A DNA stretch of 6,932 nucleotides from a bacterium (GCA_021803845.1 JAJZLA010000082.1:1-6932), one strand, 5' to 3'; numbered from the stretch's first letter, positions 1 through 5,776 are shown. A program made the numbers and translations. Notes: a model not told the origin generated them from the letters alone.

Positions 1-156
1 TCAACAAAATATTCTGCGAGAAGGCCACATTATATTTAAAATTATACAGAGTCTTGTGTTCTGGATGAAAATATTTATACACATTAACTAAACTATTCCC
101 GTTTGCAAGACATTTTTTAATAAAAGTGAAATATCTTAATTTTAATTTATAACTTT

Positions 157-163
157 AAGAGGA
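157..163 (+). promoter_or_regulatory. Ribosome binding site of the ATPase gene
   Basis: AAGAGGA sits 4 bases before the ATG at 168. It supports this start, although the spacing is short. No convincing paired -35/-10 is visible in 1-156; TTGCAA at 103-108 has no good partner. Confidence 0.6.
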
Positions 164-167
164 CTTA

Positions 168-1631
168 ATGGATTATTCTAAACTATCTTTTGGTGCTCCA
201 GCAGCCGAGCGGGATATAAATAAAGGTCTCGCAGAATATTTTGTTGAATCCGAGGCTTTCTTAAGGGTTATGCGCGGCGAGAAATCTATAATAATAGGAA
301 ATAGGGGGTCGGGTAAAAGCGCAATTTTTAAAATTATTGCAGAAAGAGAGAAGCGTGCAGGAAGAACAATAATCGAATTATCCCCTGAAGATTATTCATA
401 TGAGATGTTTTCTGCTGTGATGAAAAAAGAGAAAGAAGGTTCTTGGGCAAAACAGGGAGCTTATGCGGCTTCTTGGAAATATATTCTTTTTGTAACGATT
501 ATGAAAGAAATCACAGGGGGGTGCGGATTAAAAAAAGGACCAGCTGCACATATATTTAAATATTTAAATGCAAATTTTTCTGGACATCAAGGTAATCCAA
601 TCGACTTACTGTTATCCTATTTAAAACGATTCGAAAGATTAAAAATTGGTACTTATGAAGTAGCTTTTCAGGCACGTGAATTAGAAAAATTATATAAATT
701 GGAAGACATTAACTCATTAATTCCAGATGTAATCAATCTTTGCAAACAAAAGAAAGTTATGGTTCTTATTGATGAGTTAGACCGTGGCTGGGACTCTTCG
801 GAGGATGCTAAGGCTTTTGTTTCAGGCCTATTTCAGGCTGCTATTAAAATCAACGAATATACACCTGTTTTACGAGTATTAATTTCTTTAAGGAAAGAAC
901 TATATGATAATATCCCAGTCTTATATGAGGATGCTCAGAAGTATAGAGATATCATAGAATATATTCAATGGGATGAAGAGTCACTACTAAATATGGTAAC
1001 TAAGAGAATTAAGTATAGCTTACCAGAATTGAATAAAGACTCCATAGAAGAATTTTGGGATGCAGTTTTTGCTGAAACGCTTGATTATAGAGGGGCAAAA
1101 TCCTTCAATTATATGGTTGACCGCACTCTTTATCGTCCTCGTGAAATTATACAATTTTGCACAGAAACATCAGAAATAGCCAAAGAATTTTCCTCTTGGC
1201 CTATAAACTATAACGTTATAAGCAAGGCAGAAATAAAATATTCTGAGGAACGAACAAAGGATATTGCTGCAGAATATAGATTTCAATATCCAGGGCTATT
1301 GGAGGTATTTGAAGTATTTAGAGGTTTACCATACAATTTCGACCGCAATGCTTTAGAACTTTTATGTCTTAAAATTACACTTAAAGAGTGCGGAGTTGGT
1401 GAAGCGGAAAGTTGGTGCTATGGCCAGTCTTACGATTTCCTAATAGATGTATTATGGCGAGTTGGATTTTTAAGAGCACAAGCGGTGGGTGGTGTCAAAG
1501 CTATTCGTCGAAGTGGTAGTATATATCTCGGTTCACATCAAATATCAAATCTAAATCTTAATAATATTTCGCGTTTCCACGTACATCCCATGTTCCGTGC
1601 TTTTCTTGGCATGAAGGAATCAAGAAAGTAA
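168..1631 (+). CDS. P-loop ATPase, Sll1717-like family (AAA/STAND-type NTPase)
   Basis: 487 residues. A Walker A motif, GNRGSGKSA, lies at residues 44-52 (K50 and S51 bind nucleotide phosphates). A Walker B motif, VMVLIDELD, lies at 197-205, with D202 and E203 as metal-binding and catalytic acids. It is followed by W208 and, near 240-270, an ISLRKELYDNIP segment and a DIIEYIQW segment, as in the Sll1717-type P-loop ATPases. The C-terminal ~100 residues (LWRVGFLRAQ, then FHVHPMFRAFLG) look like a winged-helix end. The start fits well: AAGAGGA at 157-163 lies 4 bases before the ATG. No signal peptide or membrane segment is visible, so it is probably cytoplasmic. It stands alone, with repeat copy A about 80 bases after its stop. 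Family members are often found near defence genes; a sensor or regulator role in phage defence is inference. The NTPase call is secure, the subfamily less so. Confidence 0.85.
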   Translation: MDYSKLSFGAPAAERDINKGLAEYFVESEAFLRVMRGEKSIIIGNRGSGKSAIFKIIAEREKRAGRTIIELSPEDYSYEMFSAVMKKEKEGSWAKQGAYAASWKYILFVTIMKEITGGCGLKKGPAAHIFKYLNANFSGHQGNPIDLLLSYLKRFERLKIGTYEVAFQARELEKLYKLEDINSLIPDVINLCKQKKVMVLIDELDRGWDSSEDAKAFVSGLFQAAIKINEYTPVLRVLISLRKELYDNIPVLYEDAQKYRDIIEYIQWDEESLLNMVTKRIKYSLPELNKDSIEEFWDAVFAETLDYRGAKSFNYMVDRTLYRPREIIQFCTETSEIAKEFSSWPINYNVISKAEIKYSEERTKDIAAEYRFQYPGLLEVFEVFRGLPYNFDRNALELLCLKITLKECGVGEAESWCYGQSYDFLIDVLWRVGFLRAQAVGGVKAIRRSGSIYLGSHQISNLNLNNISRFHVHPMFRAFLGMKESRK

Positions 1632-1710
1632 ATATTACTAAAATTTCATATATCACCAATTAGAACCTTTCTATTTTATTTTAAATTATTTCCCTACCTT
1701 TTAAAAAATT

Positions 1711-1797
1711 AAAAAAAAGGTGTCAAAAAAGGTATCTGATTTATTTATTCCCTCACTCCCGACTGCGTTTGACGCGATCTGGAGTTTTTGTTTTTAC
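1711..1797 (+). repeat. Dispersed hairpin repeat, copy A
   Basis: The left end is doubled: AAGGTGTCA at 1717-1725 is followed at once by a second, diverged left end, AAAGGTATCTGAT, at 1728-1740. Then come the shared TTATTTATT block and the hairpin half. The hairpin 5' arm ACTCCCG (1755-1761) faces CTGGAGT (1779-1785), so one arm pair is mismatched compared with copies B, C and F. The inner GCGT/ACGC stem (1765-1768 and 1772-1775) around TTG is intact. A T-rich tail follows. This is the most diverged of the hairpin-bearing copies. Confidence 0.85.
1755..1789 (+). terminator. Probable weak intrinsic terminator in repeat copy A
   Basis: An outer stem of ACTCCCG and CTGGAGT has one mismatch. Inside it is the GCGT-TTG-ACGC hairpin, and five Ts end at 1789. 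It lies about 120 bases beyond the ATPase stop and could end that transcript. The mismatch makes it weaker than copies B and F. Confidence 0.45.
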
Positions 1798-1876
1798 TTC
1801 TTGTCCTACAATTTATAATTATGTTAATTATTTCAATTATCAAATTGTATTGATTTTATTTTTTATTTTATTTTGA

Positions 1877-1882
1877 TATAAT
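1877..1882 (+). promoter_or_regulatory. Possible -10 box upstream of the 18-codon ORF
   Basis: A perfect TATAAT lies 21 bases before the ATG at 1904. Candidate -35 elements TTGTAT (1845-1850) and TTGATT (1850-1855) sit at poor spacing (21-26 bases). The background is nearly all A and T, so a chance match is quite possible. Confidence 0.3.
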
Positions 1883-1903
1883 AATATAAAAAAATAATTT
1901 AAT

Positions 1904-1960
1904 ATGGATTTTAAATTATCAAAATATTTTACGGATAAGGTTTTAATTAAAATAAATTAA
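1904..1960 (+). pseudogene. 18-residue ORF ending in repeat copy B, possible gene stub
   Basis: ATG to TAA encodes an 18-residue peptide starting MDFKLSKYF. It has no recognisable domain and no Shine-Dalgarno site. Its stop lies inside the first left end of repeat copy B. The layout (promoter-like box, short 5' coding piece, repeat) parallels the SIR2 stub just downstream, so it may be the beginning of a gene whose body was lost at the repeat. It is too short to exclude chance. Confidence 0.25.
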
Positions 1961-2049
1961 AGGTGTCATAAATTAAAGGTGTCAGATTTATTTATTCTCT
2001 TACTCCCGACTGCGTTTGACGCTGCCGGGAGTTTTTATTTTTTCTGTTT
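1953..2049 (+). repeat. Dispersed hairpin repeat, copy B (left end duplicated)
   Basis: The 16-base left end TAAATTAAAGGTGTCA occurs twice in perfect tandem (1953-1968 and 1969-1984). The second copy continues as the full unit: GATTTATTTATTCTCTT, then the hairpin at 2002-2032, then a T-rich tail with CTGTT. Aligned with copy C at an offset of 216 bases, the unit shows about five mismatches in 80 positions by my count. Two of these fall in the three-base bulge of the hairpin. Confidence 0.93.
2002..2036 (+). terminator. Intrinsic terminator in repeat copy B
   Basis: A perfect 7-bp outer stem pairs ACTCCCG (2002-2008) with CGGGAGT (2026-2032). A symmetrical 3x3 internal loop separates it from an inner GCGT-TTG-ACGC hairpin (2012-2022). 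TTTTT runs to 2036, then A and more Ts. It has the form of a Rho-independent terminator on the + strand. Confidence 0.65.
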
Positions 2050-2066
2050 AGGTTTTAAAATGAAGT

Positions 2067-2072
2067 AGGAGG
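2067..2072 (+). promoter_or_regulatory. Strong Shine-Dalgarno site of the SIR2 stub
   Basis: AGGAGG, a full consensus, ends 7 bases before the GTG at 2080. It is the best ribosome binding site in the window and decides the GTG start. It shows that the stub is the real beginning of a once-translated gene. Confidence 0.75.
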
Positions 2073-2079
2073 TTATTGA

Positions 2080-2187
2080 GTGGAAGAAAAAGAAGAAAAA
2101 CCCCAAGTCGTTTTTTTATTGGGTGCAGGCGCTTCGATTATGGCGGGTGTTCCTGATACTATAAAATTCGTTGATGAATTTAAATAA
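2080..2187 (+). pseudogene. SIR2-family protein, N-terminal stub (truncated by repeat copy C)
   Basis: A GTG start gives a 35-residue product. After a charged leader comes VVFLLGAGASIMAGVPDT, which matches the first NAD-binding element of SIR2-like proteins (the GAGAS loop and AGVPDT segment at residues 15-27), then IKFVDEFK. SIR2-family defence proteins run to hundreds of residues, so nearly all of the Rossmann domain and any partner domain are gone. The stop codon TAA (2185-2187) is the first three bases of repeat copy C. Copy B ends about 30 bases before the start codon, so the stub is bracketed by two nearly identical repeats. SIR2 proteins of this type act in several anti-phage systems by depleting NAD+; that the parent gene did so is inference. 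The stub itself cannot be active. Confidence 0.8.
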
Positions 2188-2265
2188 ATTAAAGGTGTCA
2201 GATTTATTTATTCTCTTACTCCCGACTGCGTTTGACGCGGGCGGGAGTTCTTATTTTTACTGTTA
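2185..2265 (+). repeat. Dispersed hairpin repeat, copy C (complete single unit)
   Basis: This is the cleanest unit: left end TAAATTAAAGGTGTCA (2185-2200), GATTTATTTATTCTCTT, hairpin at 2218-2248, then a T-rich tail with CTGTT. It is about 80 bp. Its first three bases are the stop codon of the SIR2 stub. The next gene begins about 35 bases after the right end. Confidence 0.93.
2218..2258 (+). terminator. Intrinsic terminator-like hairpin in repeat copy C
   Basis: A perfect 7-bp outer stem pairs ACTCCCG (2218-2224) with CGGGAGT (2242-2248). Inside it, GCGT-TTG-ACGC (2228-2238) forms the inner hairpin. The 3-base bulge on the right is GGG. The T tract is broken by C at 2250 and A at 2253, so it may be weaker than copy B. 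Confidence 0.55.
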
Positions 2266-2298
2266 TTTTAAATTTTTAAATAAAGCAAGATAAATGCT

Positions 2299-3351
2299 AT
2301 GGATAAATATAATAATTTTACAAACGAACATAAAGAAATTATAAAAAAAATAGGGCTTTTAAAGAAATATTTTATATCTTTCTTCTTTTTAATTTGGAAA
2401 TTAATAAATCAGGTTCGCAGACCATGGTATATAATTATCTTAGGTTTTATTTTCATTGTGCTTGGGTCATTTTCTATTTGCCAATCTTACTTAGATATAC
2501 TTTCTCATTTGCTTGCATTGTCGGATTTTGCTCCTAAAGTTTTTTTAATGGAATTATCATTTGGGTCTGCCTTGCTCGGCGTTGGATTAACAGAAATAAC
2601 GCTTGAAAAGCATTATAATAAGTTAAGAAAAATACAAAATTCTCCGGAACTTATAAGAAGAGAAATGGCAGCAATGAATTTTGGAGCAGATTGTCATCGG
2701 TTTCTAAAATTTATAGAATCTAAAGAAAAATATAACAAAATCCTTCTTAAAAATGTTTACAATGAATATATCGAAGTGAGGAGTAAAATATTCTCAGAAT
2801 TAGCGGAAAGTTTTTTAGGTCAAACGGCAATATCACATAATTTATCCAATAAAACACCCATTGCATCTATAATGCCGATGGAACTATACAAGAATATCAT
2901 AACATCTATTAGAATTGCCAATAACACTTCATACACCGTAGATTGTTTTAATCTTGGTTTTTGGTTAGAAAATGTCCGGTGTGATTTTGAAAAATATTTA
3001 TCGAAACCATATCTGAATGGTAAAATATTAAATAAATCAATTAAAAAAATAATACTGCCTGTTGAATTGGAAGATAAAAACATTTATAAATATATCACCA
3101 AAGAATTTAATGATTGGGGGAAAAGATGCTATGTTTTAACTGATAGCGAAATAAATATCTGTTATTTTATTCTTATATATTTAACAGAGCTTGATGATAT
3201 TATGAATGAAATAGACGAAACAGATATCCATAAAGGTAAGATGAAACAACTCAAACTTATAGAAGATTTATTTATTATGAAAGTACCTGTTATTGAATGG
3301 TCAACGAATCCCAAATGTCAAGAATTAATTAATTTAATAAAATCAAAATAA
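2299..3351 (+). CDS. Unrecognised membrane-anchored protein with two N-terminal transmembrane segments
   Basis: 350 residues; I do not recognise the family. A basic N-terminus with a hydrophobic patch (24-37, YFISFFFLIWKLI) precedes two likely membrane helices at about 43-62 (WYIIILGFIFIVLG) and 81-99 (VFLMELSFGSALLGVGL). The remaining ~250 residues are soluble, mainly helical-looking and rich in K, E and I. This suggests an inner-membrane protein with a large cytoplasmic C-terminal domain. No catalytic motif is evident. The ribosome binding site is poor (AAGCAAGA before the ATG). The stop codon TAA at 3349-3351 is the first three bases of repeat copy D, so the C-terminus may be trimmed by the repeat, as in the SIR2 stub. 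A nuclease-like gene follows after 84 bases. A TM-effector or sensor role in defence is possible but unsupported by any motif. Confidence 0.8.
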   Translation: MDKYNNFTNEHKEIIKKIGLLKKYFISFFFLIWKLINQVRRPWYIIILGFIFIVLGSFSICQSYLDILSHLLALSDFAPKVFLMELSFGSALLGVGLTEITLEKHYNKLRKIQNSPELIRREMAAMNFGADCHRFLKFIESKEKYNKILLKNVYNEYIEVRSKIFSELAESFLGQTAISHNLSNKTPIASIMPMELYKNIITSIRIANNTSYTVDCFNLGFWLENVRCDFEKYLSKPYLNGKILNKSIKKIILPVELEDKNIYKYITKEFNDWGKRCYVLTDSEINICYFILIYLTELDDIMNEIDETDIHKGKMKQLKLIEDLFIMKVPVIEWSTNPKCQELINLIKSK

Positions 3352-3380
3352 ATTAAAATAATGTCTGATTTATTTATTCC
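3349..3380 (+). repeat. Dispersed repeat, copy D (left half only, no hairpin)
   Basis: TAAATTAAA, then ATAATGTCTGATTTATTTATTCC, matches the left half of the unit with a few changes (AATGTCTG for GGTGTCAG). The match stops at about 3380, where the hairpin should begin. It starts exactly at the stop codon of the preceding gene. With no hairpin there is no terminator, so the membrane-protein gene and the nuclease gene downstream could share a transcript. Confidence 0.75.
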
Positions 3381-3435
3381 TTTTCAGATAAAAATATAAA
3401 TGGGTATCTAAAAGCAAATTTCAAGGACATGCATT

Positions 3436-4329
3436 ATGAAAACTCAATTTTTTAAAATTTCAGGTATTAACTTTGACAATGGAGATAATTTTCACCTTAG
3501 TAGCATTGAAATTGGAAAAGATATTAAAGATTTAAATAATATTAATAAAAATAATCCGGCGTTAGTTACAAAAGACTTATATAATACGCACGAGGACGAA
3601 TTAAATATAAAAATATTTCATATCCTATATGTTCTGCGCAATCTCAAGGTTGATTCTAAAATAGAACTGTCAAATAATTTTTGGATTGGGACAAGATTAT
3701 ACACAAGAGAATTTAAAAAAAATAGAAAATTAAAGTATATTTCCGGCGATTTTGATTTTTTAGTAGGAAGTCTGGATAATAATTTAAAGCCTATATATGA
3801 TAATATAATCGGTATAGAAACTAAAAAATTTGGATTCTCTCTGATTGAAAAAGACAATTTTAACGAAAATTATAGAAACATAAATGAAAACTACGATTTT
3901 AAATTAATCAAACAGCCGCCTAAAAAAAATAACGATATCATGCCAGGGCTTAGCCAAATCAAAAGCTACGGGTATTTCTGCAATAAAATTATTTTGTTGT
4001 ACTCCGTTGTAGTGCAGCCCGTTCCTCAATTTTTTGATAATAGTACTACTATTCAAAACGCAATGAATAAAATTAAAGAAAAATATACAGAAAAAATACC
4101 TGATATCCCGGATTATATAGGTTTTAGTATTAACGGTTTAATGCAGGTGCCTAACAAAGATCCAATATATAGTGGTACGCCTATTACTCCTATAACCCTA
4201 AAATATCCTGACAATCATTCTTTTTTGCTAAATAACAGGGAAGACTTTATTGATAAAATTAGTAAAAGATTAGAAACTGCCCCAAAATTACCGATAAAAT
4301 ATTTTTCTGGATTCCCGCTTTGGCAATGA
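3436..4329 (+). CDS. Probable PD-(D/E)XK superfamily nuclease
   Basis: 297 residues. The core reads SGDFDFLVG (103-111, D105 and D107), then IIGIETKKFGF (124-134, E128 and K130), then PGLSQIKSYGYF (170-181, Q174 and K176). This is the D...ExK plus downstream Q/K pattern of the restriction-endonuclease fold, in which the D, E and K coordinate metal for DNA cleavage. An acidic helix, THEDELNIKIF (51-61), sits where the fold often carries a conserved glutamate. The 21-residue D-to-E spacing is normal. The ATG at 3436 has AAGGA (3423-3427) 8 bases upstream. There is no signal peptide. The protein stands alone without methylase or helicase, so it is not an ordinary restriction system. Its nearest partner is the membrane protein upstream. 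The fold call rests on motif spacing, and I do not recognise the specific family. Repeat copy E begins right after the stop. Confidence 0.7.
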   Translation: MKTQFFKISGINFDNGDNFHLSSIEIGKDIKDLNNINKNNPALVTKDLYNTHEDELNIKIFHILYVLRNLKVDSKIELSNNFWIGTRLYTREFKKNRKLKYISGDFDFLVGSLDNNLKPIYDNIIGIETKKFGFSLIEKDNFNENYRNINENYDFKLIKQPPKKNNDIMPGLSQIKSYGYFCNKIILLYSVVVQPVPQFFDNSTTIQNAMNKIKEKYTEKIPDIPDYIGFSINGLMQVPNKDPIYSGTPITPITLKYPDNHSFLLNNREDFIDKISKRLETAPKLPIKYFSGFPLWQ

Positions 4330-4385
4330 AAAAAGGCATCAGATTTATCCCCCTCCCTGCCCCTAACCGTATTTGCTAAGCGTGA
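4330..4385 (+). repeat. Degenerate dispersed repeat, copy E
   Basis: AAAAAAGGCATCAGATTTAT, starting directly after the nuclease stop codon, matches the left end (AAAGGTGTCAGATTTAT) with two changes. The following C-rich stretch, with CCGTATTTGC in place of the usual CTGCGTTTGACGC, may be a decayed hairpin half. It no longer forms the outer stem. Confidence 0.5.
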
Positions 4386-4463
4386 TAAAGTAATCTAATA
4401 TCCGCATTTCAACCCTCCAAATATTAGAATTTTGTAAAAAATTATTTTTTCTATTTTTTTATA

Positions 4464-4472
4464 TGGTATAAT
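4464..4472 (+). promoter_or_regulatory. Extended -10 promoter for the UPF0175/DUF3368 pair
   Basis: TGGTATAAT fits the TGnTATAAT extended -10 form, 70 bases before the antitoxin ATG. No -35 at normal spacing is seen, which is acceptable for an extended -10. The ~70-base leader would leave room for antitoxin autoregulation. Confidence 0.5.
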
Positions 4473-4542
4473 ATATAAAAAAAGTTTATAAAATATAGGA
4501 AATAAAACGAAGTAACCCCTTAATCAACAAAATTAGAACAAT

Positions 4543-4806
4543 ATGAAAATAACATTGGAACTTCCCGAAGACATAACGGCATTATTAAACGAAGATGCGC
4601 AAAACCTTGCCGACGATATAAAGCTTATGGCCATAATAAAAATGTATGAACTCGGCAAAATATCTCTCGGCAAAGCCGCCGAATTTCTAAAAATAAATGA
4701 AATGAATTTTATGGAATTATTAGGCGAATATCAAATACCCGCAATAAATTATTCTCCCCGCGAATTAGACGAAGAATTAAAAACATTAAACAAGTTTATA
4801 AATTAA
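4543..4806 (+). CDS. UPF0175 family antitoxin-like DNA-binding protein
   Basis: 87 residues, typical for UPF0175. The hallmark helix-turn-helix segment YELGKISLGKAAEFLKI (35-51) and the MNFMELLGEYQIP segment (54-66) are present, followed by an acidic tail. Family members are small DNA-binding proteins paired with DUF3368 PIN-like toxins, which they are thought to neutralise and whose operon they repress. That pairing is seen here: the TAA (4804-4806) is followed with no gap by the toxin ATG at 4807, so translation is probably coupled. No clear Shine-Dalgarno precedes the ATG. The coding frame is intact even though the partner's frame is broken. Confidence 0.88.
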   Translation: MKITLELPEDITALLNEDAQNLADDIKLMAIIKMYELGKISLGKAAEFLKINEMNFMELLGEYQIPAINYSPRELDEELKTLNKFIN

Positions 4807-5284
4807 ATGATTGCCGTTGCCGATAGTTCATCGCTGATAGCATTGTCTATATGCAACCGCCTTGATTTATTAGATATGTTTTTTTGATAAAATAATCGTT
4901 CCCGAAGCCGTTTATAATGAAATAACGTTAAATGACAAACCTGAATCCGAAAAATTAAGAAATTATTTATCGAATAAAGTATCAAAAGAAAACATAGGCG
5001 AATACTTATTAAACGATATTTGTTTGGGGCAGGGAGAATTAGAAGCCATAGCTCTTTGCAAAGCCATAAATGCCGATTTTCTAATAATAGACGATAGGCT
5101 TGCAAGAAAAGCCGCATCGGCAAATAATATAAAAATAACGGGAAGTTTGGGAATATTATTGTCCGCAAAAAAGAAAGGATATATAAATACTATAAAACCC
5201 TGCATAGAAAATTTAAAACAATCTAATATAAGAATATCGGACAGTTTAATTCAAAAAGTACTGCAAGAAGCAAACGGAAATTAA
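4807..5284 (+). pseudogene. DUF3368 PIN-like toxin with a +1 frameshift in a T7 run
   Basis: The first frame gives MIAVADSSSLIAL and runs to MFF at residue 26, then hits TGA (4885-4887). After removal of one T from the seven-T run at 4879-4885, the frame continues unbroken to the TAA at 5282-5284. The result is a 158-residue protein, normal for DUF3368. The restored protein keeps the PIN acidic residues: D6, E33/E38 (VPEAVYNEI), E77/E79 (LGQGELEAIAL) and D95/D96 (LIIDDRLAR). PIN toxins are metal-dependent RNases. Everything except the T run is intact, so the mutation is either recent, a sequencing or assembly error in a homopolymer, or a slippage site that limits toxin output. It directly abuts the antitoxin stop. 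Confidence 0.82.
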
Positions 5285-5374
5285 AAATACTCTATCTGCA
5301 CTTTGTTTCGGCAGAAGAATATGCCGCTTATATGTCAAGAACGCTTGATTAACGCCTCTATAACCCCCTGCGGT

Positions 5375-5412
5375 CAAGCTGGCATCAGCTTGCGGGTTCG
5401 GGCAGAGCCCGA
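5375..5412. repeat. Two adjacent short hairpins
   Basis: The first is CAAGCTG and CAGCTTG around GCAT (5375-5381 and 5386-5392). The second is TCGGGC and GCCCGA around AGA (5398-5403 and 5407-5412). The first is followed by C, making a GCTTGC motif at 5388-5393. No T tract follows either hairpin, so they are not terminators. They may be part of a dispersed palindromic element. Confidence 0.6.
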
Positions 5413-5428
5413 TACAATGCTTTTAAAT

Positions 5429-5522
5429 GTTTGTTTCGCCGTAGTTTAATTTTGCCGCAAGGCTTGGTTTTCAAACCGCTTGCCGGTTTGAAAACCAAAA
5501 TAAAACGAAGCATGAAACAAAC
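5429..5522. repeat. Large nested palindrome with a 15-bp perfect inner stem
   Basis: The inner stem TTGGTTTTCAAACCG (5464-5478) pairs perfectly with 5484-5498 around a CTTGC loop. The outer arms GTTTGTTTC (5429-5437) and GAAACAAAC (5514-5522) are also complementary, with partly matching sequence between (TTTAATTTT against AAAATAAAAC). The whole 94 bases can fold as one long hairpin. It follows the broken toxin gene and may act as a bidirectional terminator or a mobile palindromic unit. Confidence 0.8.
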
Positions 5523-5591
5523 CTCAACATCGTTGTTTTAACTGTTGCGGATTACAAAATTAATTAATTCTACCATATATCCGCAAACCAG

Positions 5592-5639
5592 CTCTCTGTT
5601 TGTATTTTCAGAGCTTGCGAAGAAAATACAAACAGAGAG
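5592..5639. repeat. 18-bp perfect inverted repeat
   Basis: CTCTCTGTTTGTATTTTC (5592-5609) is exactly complementary to 5622-5639, with a 12-base loop, AGAGCTTGCGAA. The loop carries GCTTGC, as do two other palindromes in this stretch. An 18-bp perfect match is far beyond chance. No T tract follows, so its role as a terminator is doubtful. Confidence 0.9.
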
Positions 5640-5694
5640 AGGAGATAACATAATTAAAGATTTTAAAAATTACGGTAATTTTTCCATAAAAAAG

Positions 5695-5703
5695 TGTTAT
5701 AAT
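5695..5703 (+). promoter_or_regulatory. Extended -10 promoter for the RHH/PIN toxin-antitoxin pair
   Basis: TGTTATAAT matches the TGnTATAAT extended -10 form, 74 bases before the antitoxin ATG at 5777. The -35 region is weak. This is almost the same distance as for the other toxin-antitoxin pair (70 bases). Confidence 0.5.
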
Positions 5704-5776
5704 ATATATGATAAAATAAATAAAATTATTTAATATTATTATACGCATTAAATAAATATAGGGGAGACGATATAAT

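Larger units (their letters stand above)
1632..2298. other. Gene-poor stretch with three repeat copies and two gene stubs
   Basis: 667 bases without a full-length gene. 1632-1710 is AT-rich with nothing recognisable. The rest holds repeat copies A, B and C (listed separately), a promoter-like TATAAT and 18-codon ORF between A and B, and a SIR2 N-terminal stub between B and C. The arrangement looks like the debris of at least two genes lost between repeat copies. The minus strand shows nothing supported. Confidence 0.7.
5285..5776. other. Intergenic stretch dense in palindromes
   Basis: 492 bases with no supported gene. It is less AT-rich in its first half than its surroundings. It holds at least four hairpins (5375-5392, 5398-5412, 5464-5498 and 5592-5639), listed separately, and a promoter-like site near 5700. 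In one frame, 5287-5352 reads ILYLHFVSAEEYAAYMSRTLD then a stop, which looks protein-like but has no start. It may be the tail of a lost gene, but I cannot identify it. Confidence 0.6.

Noticed and set aside
1..91. Open frame from the window start to TAA at 89-91, as the tail of an upstream gene
   Set aside because: The other two forward frames are also open for 12-21 codons, the peptide is unremarkable and there is no way to see the upstream part.
1711..2265. Repeat copies as integron attC sites
   Set aside because: I looked for RYYYAAC and GTTRRRY cores at the ends and found none. The closest string, GTTTGAC, lies in the hairpin tip and breaks the consensus. No integrase is present.
1711..2265. 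Repeats A-C as a CRISPR array
   Set aside because: Only three units occur here, each about 80 bp and with unequal spacing (242 and 216 bases). The intervening DNA contains gene starts, not spacers.
2820..3083. Minus-strand ORF of 87 residues inside the membrane-protein gene
   Set aside because: It lies wholly within a longer, better-supported plus-strand gene, and its translation shows no domain.
3618..3857. Minus-strand ORF inside the nuclease gene
   Set aside because: It overlaps the nuclease's motif region, and the plus frame carries the D...ExK signature.
4803..5205. Two minus-strand ORFs opposite the DUF3368 gene
   Set aside because: The plus-strand reading, once the T run is corrected, gives a full recognisable family. 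The minus ORFs have no recognisable domain.
5385..5412. GGGTTCGGG as a tRNA T-arm
   Set aside because: The flanking bases pair as a 6-bp stem with a three-base loop, not a T-arm, and no acceptor or anticodon arm is found.
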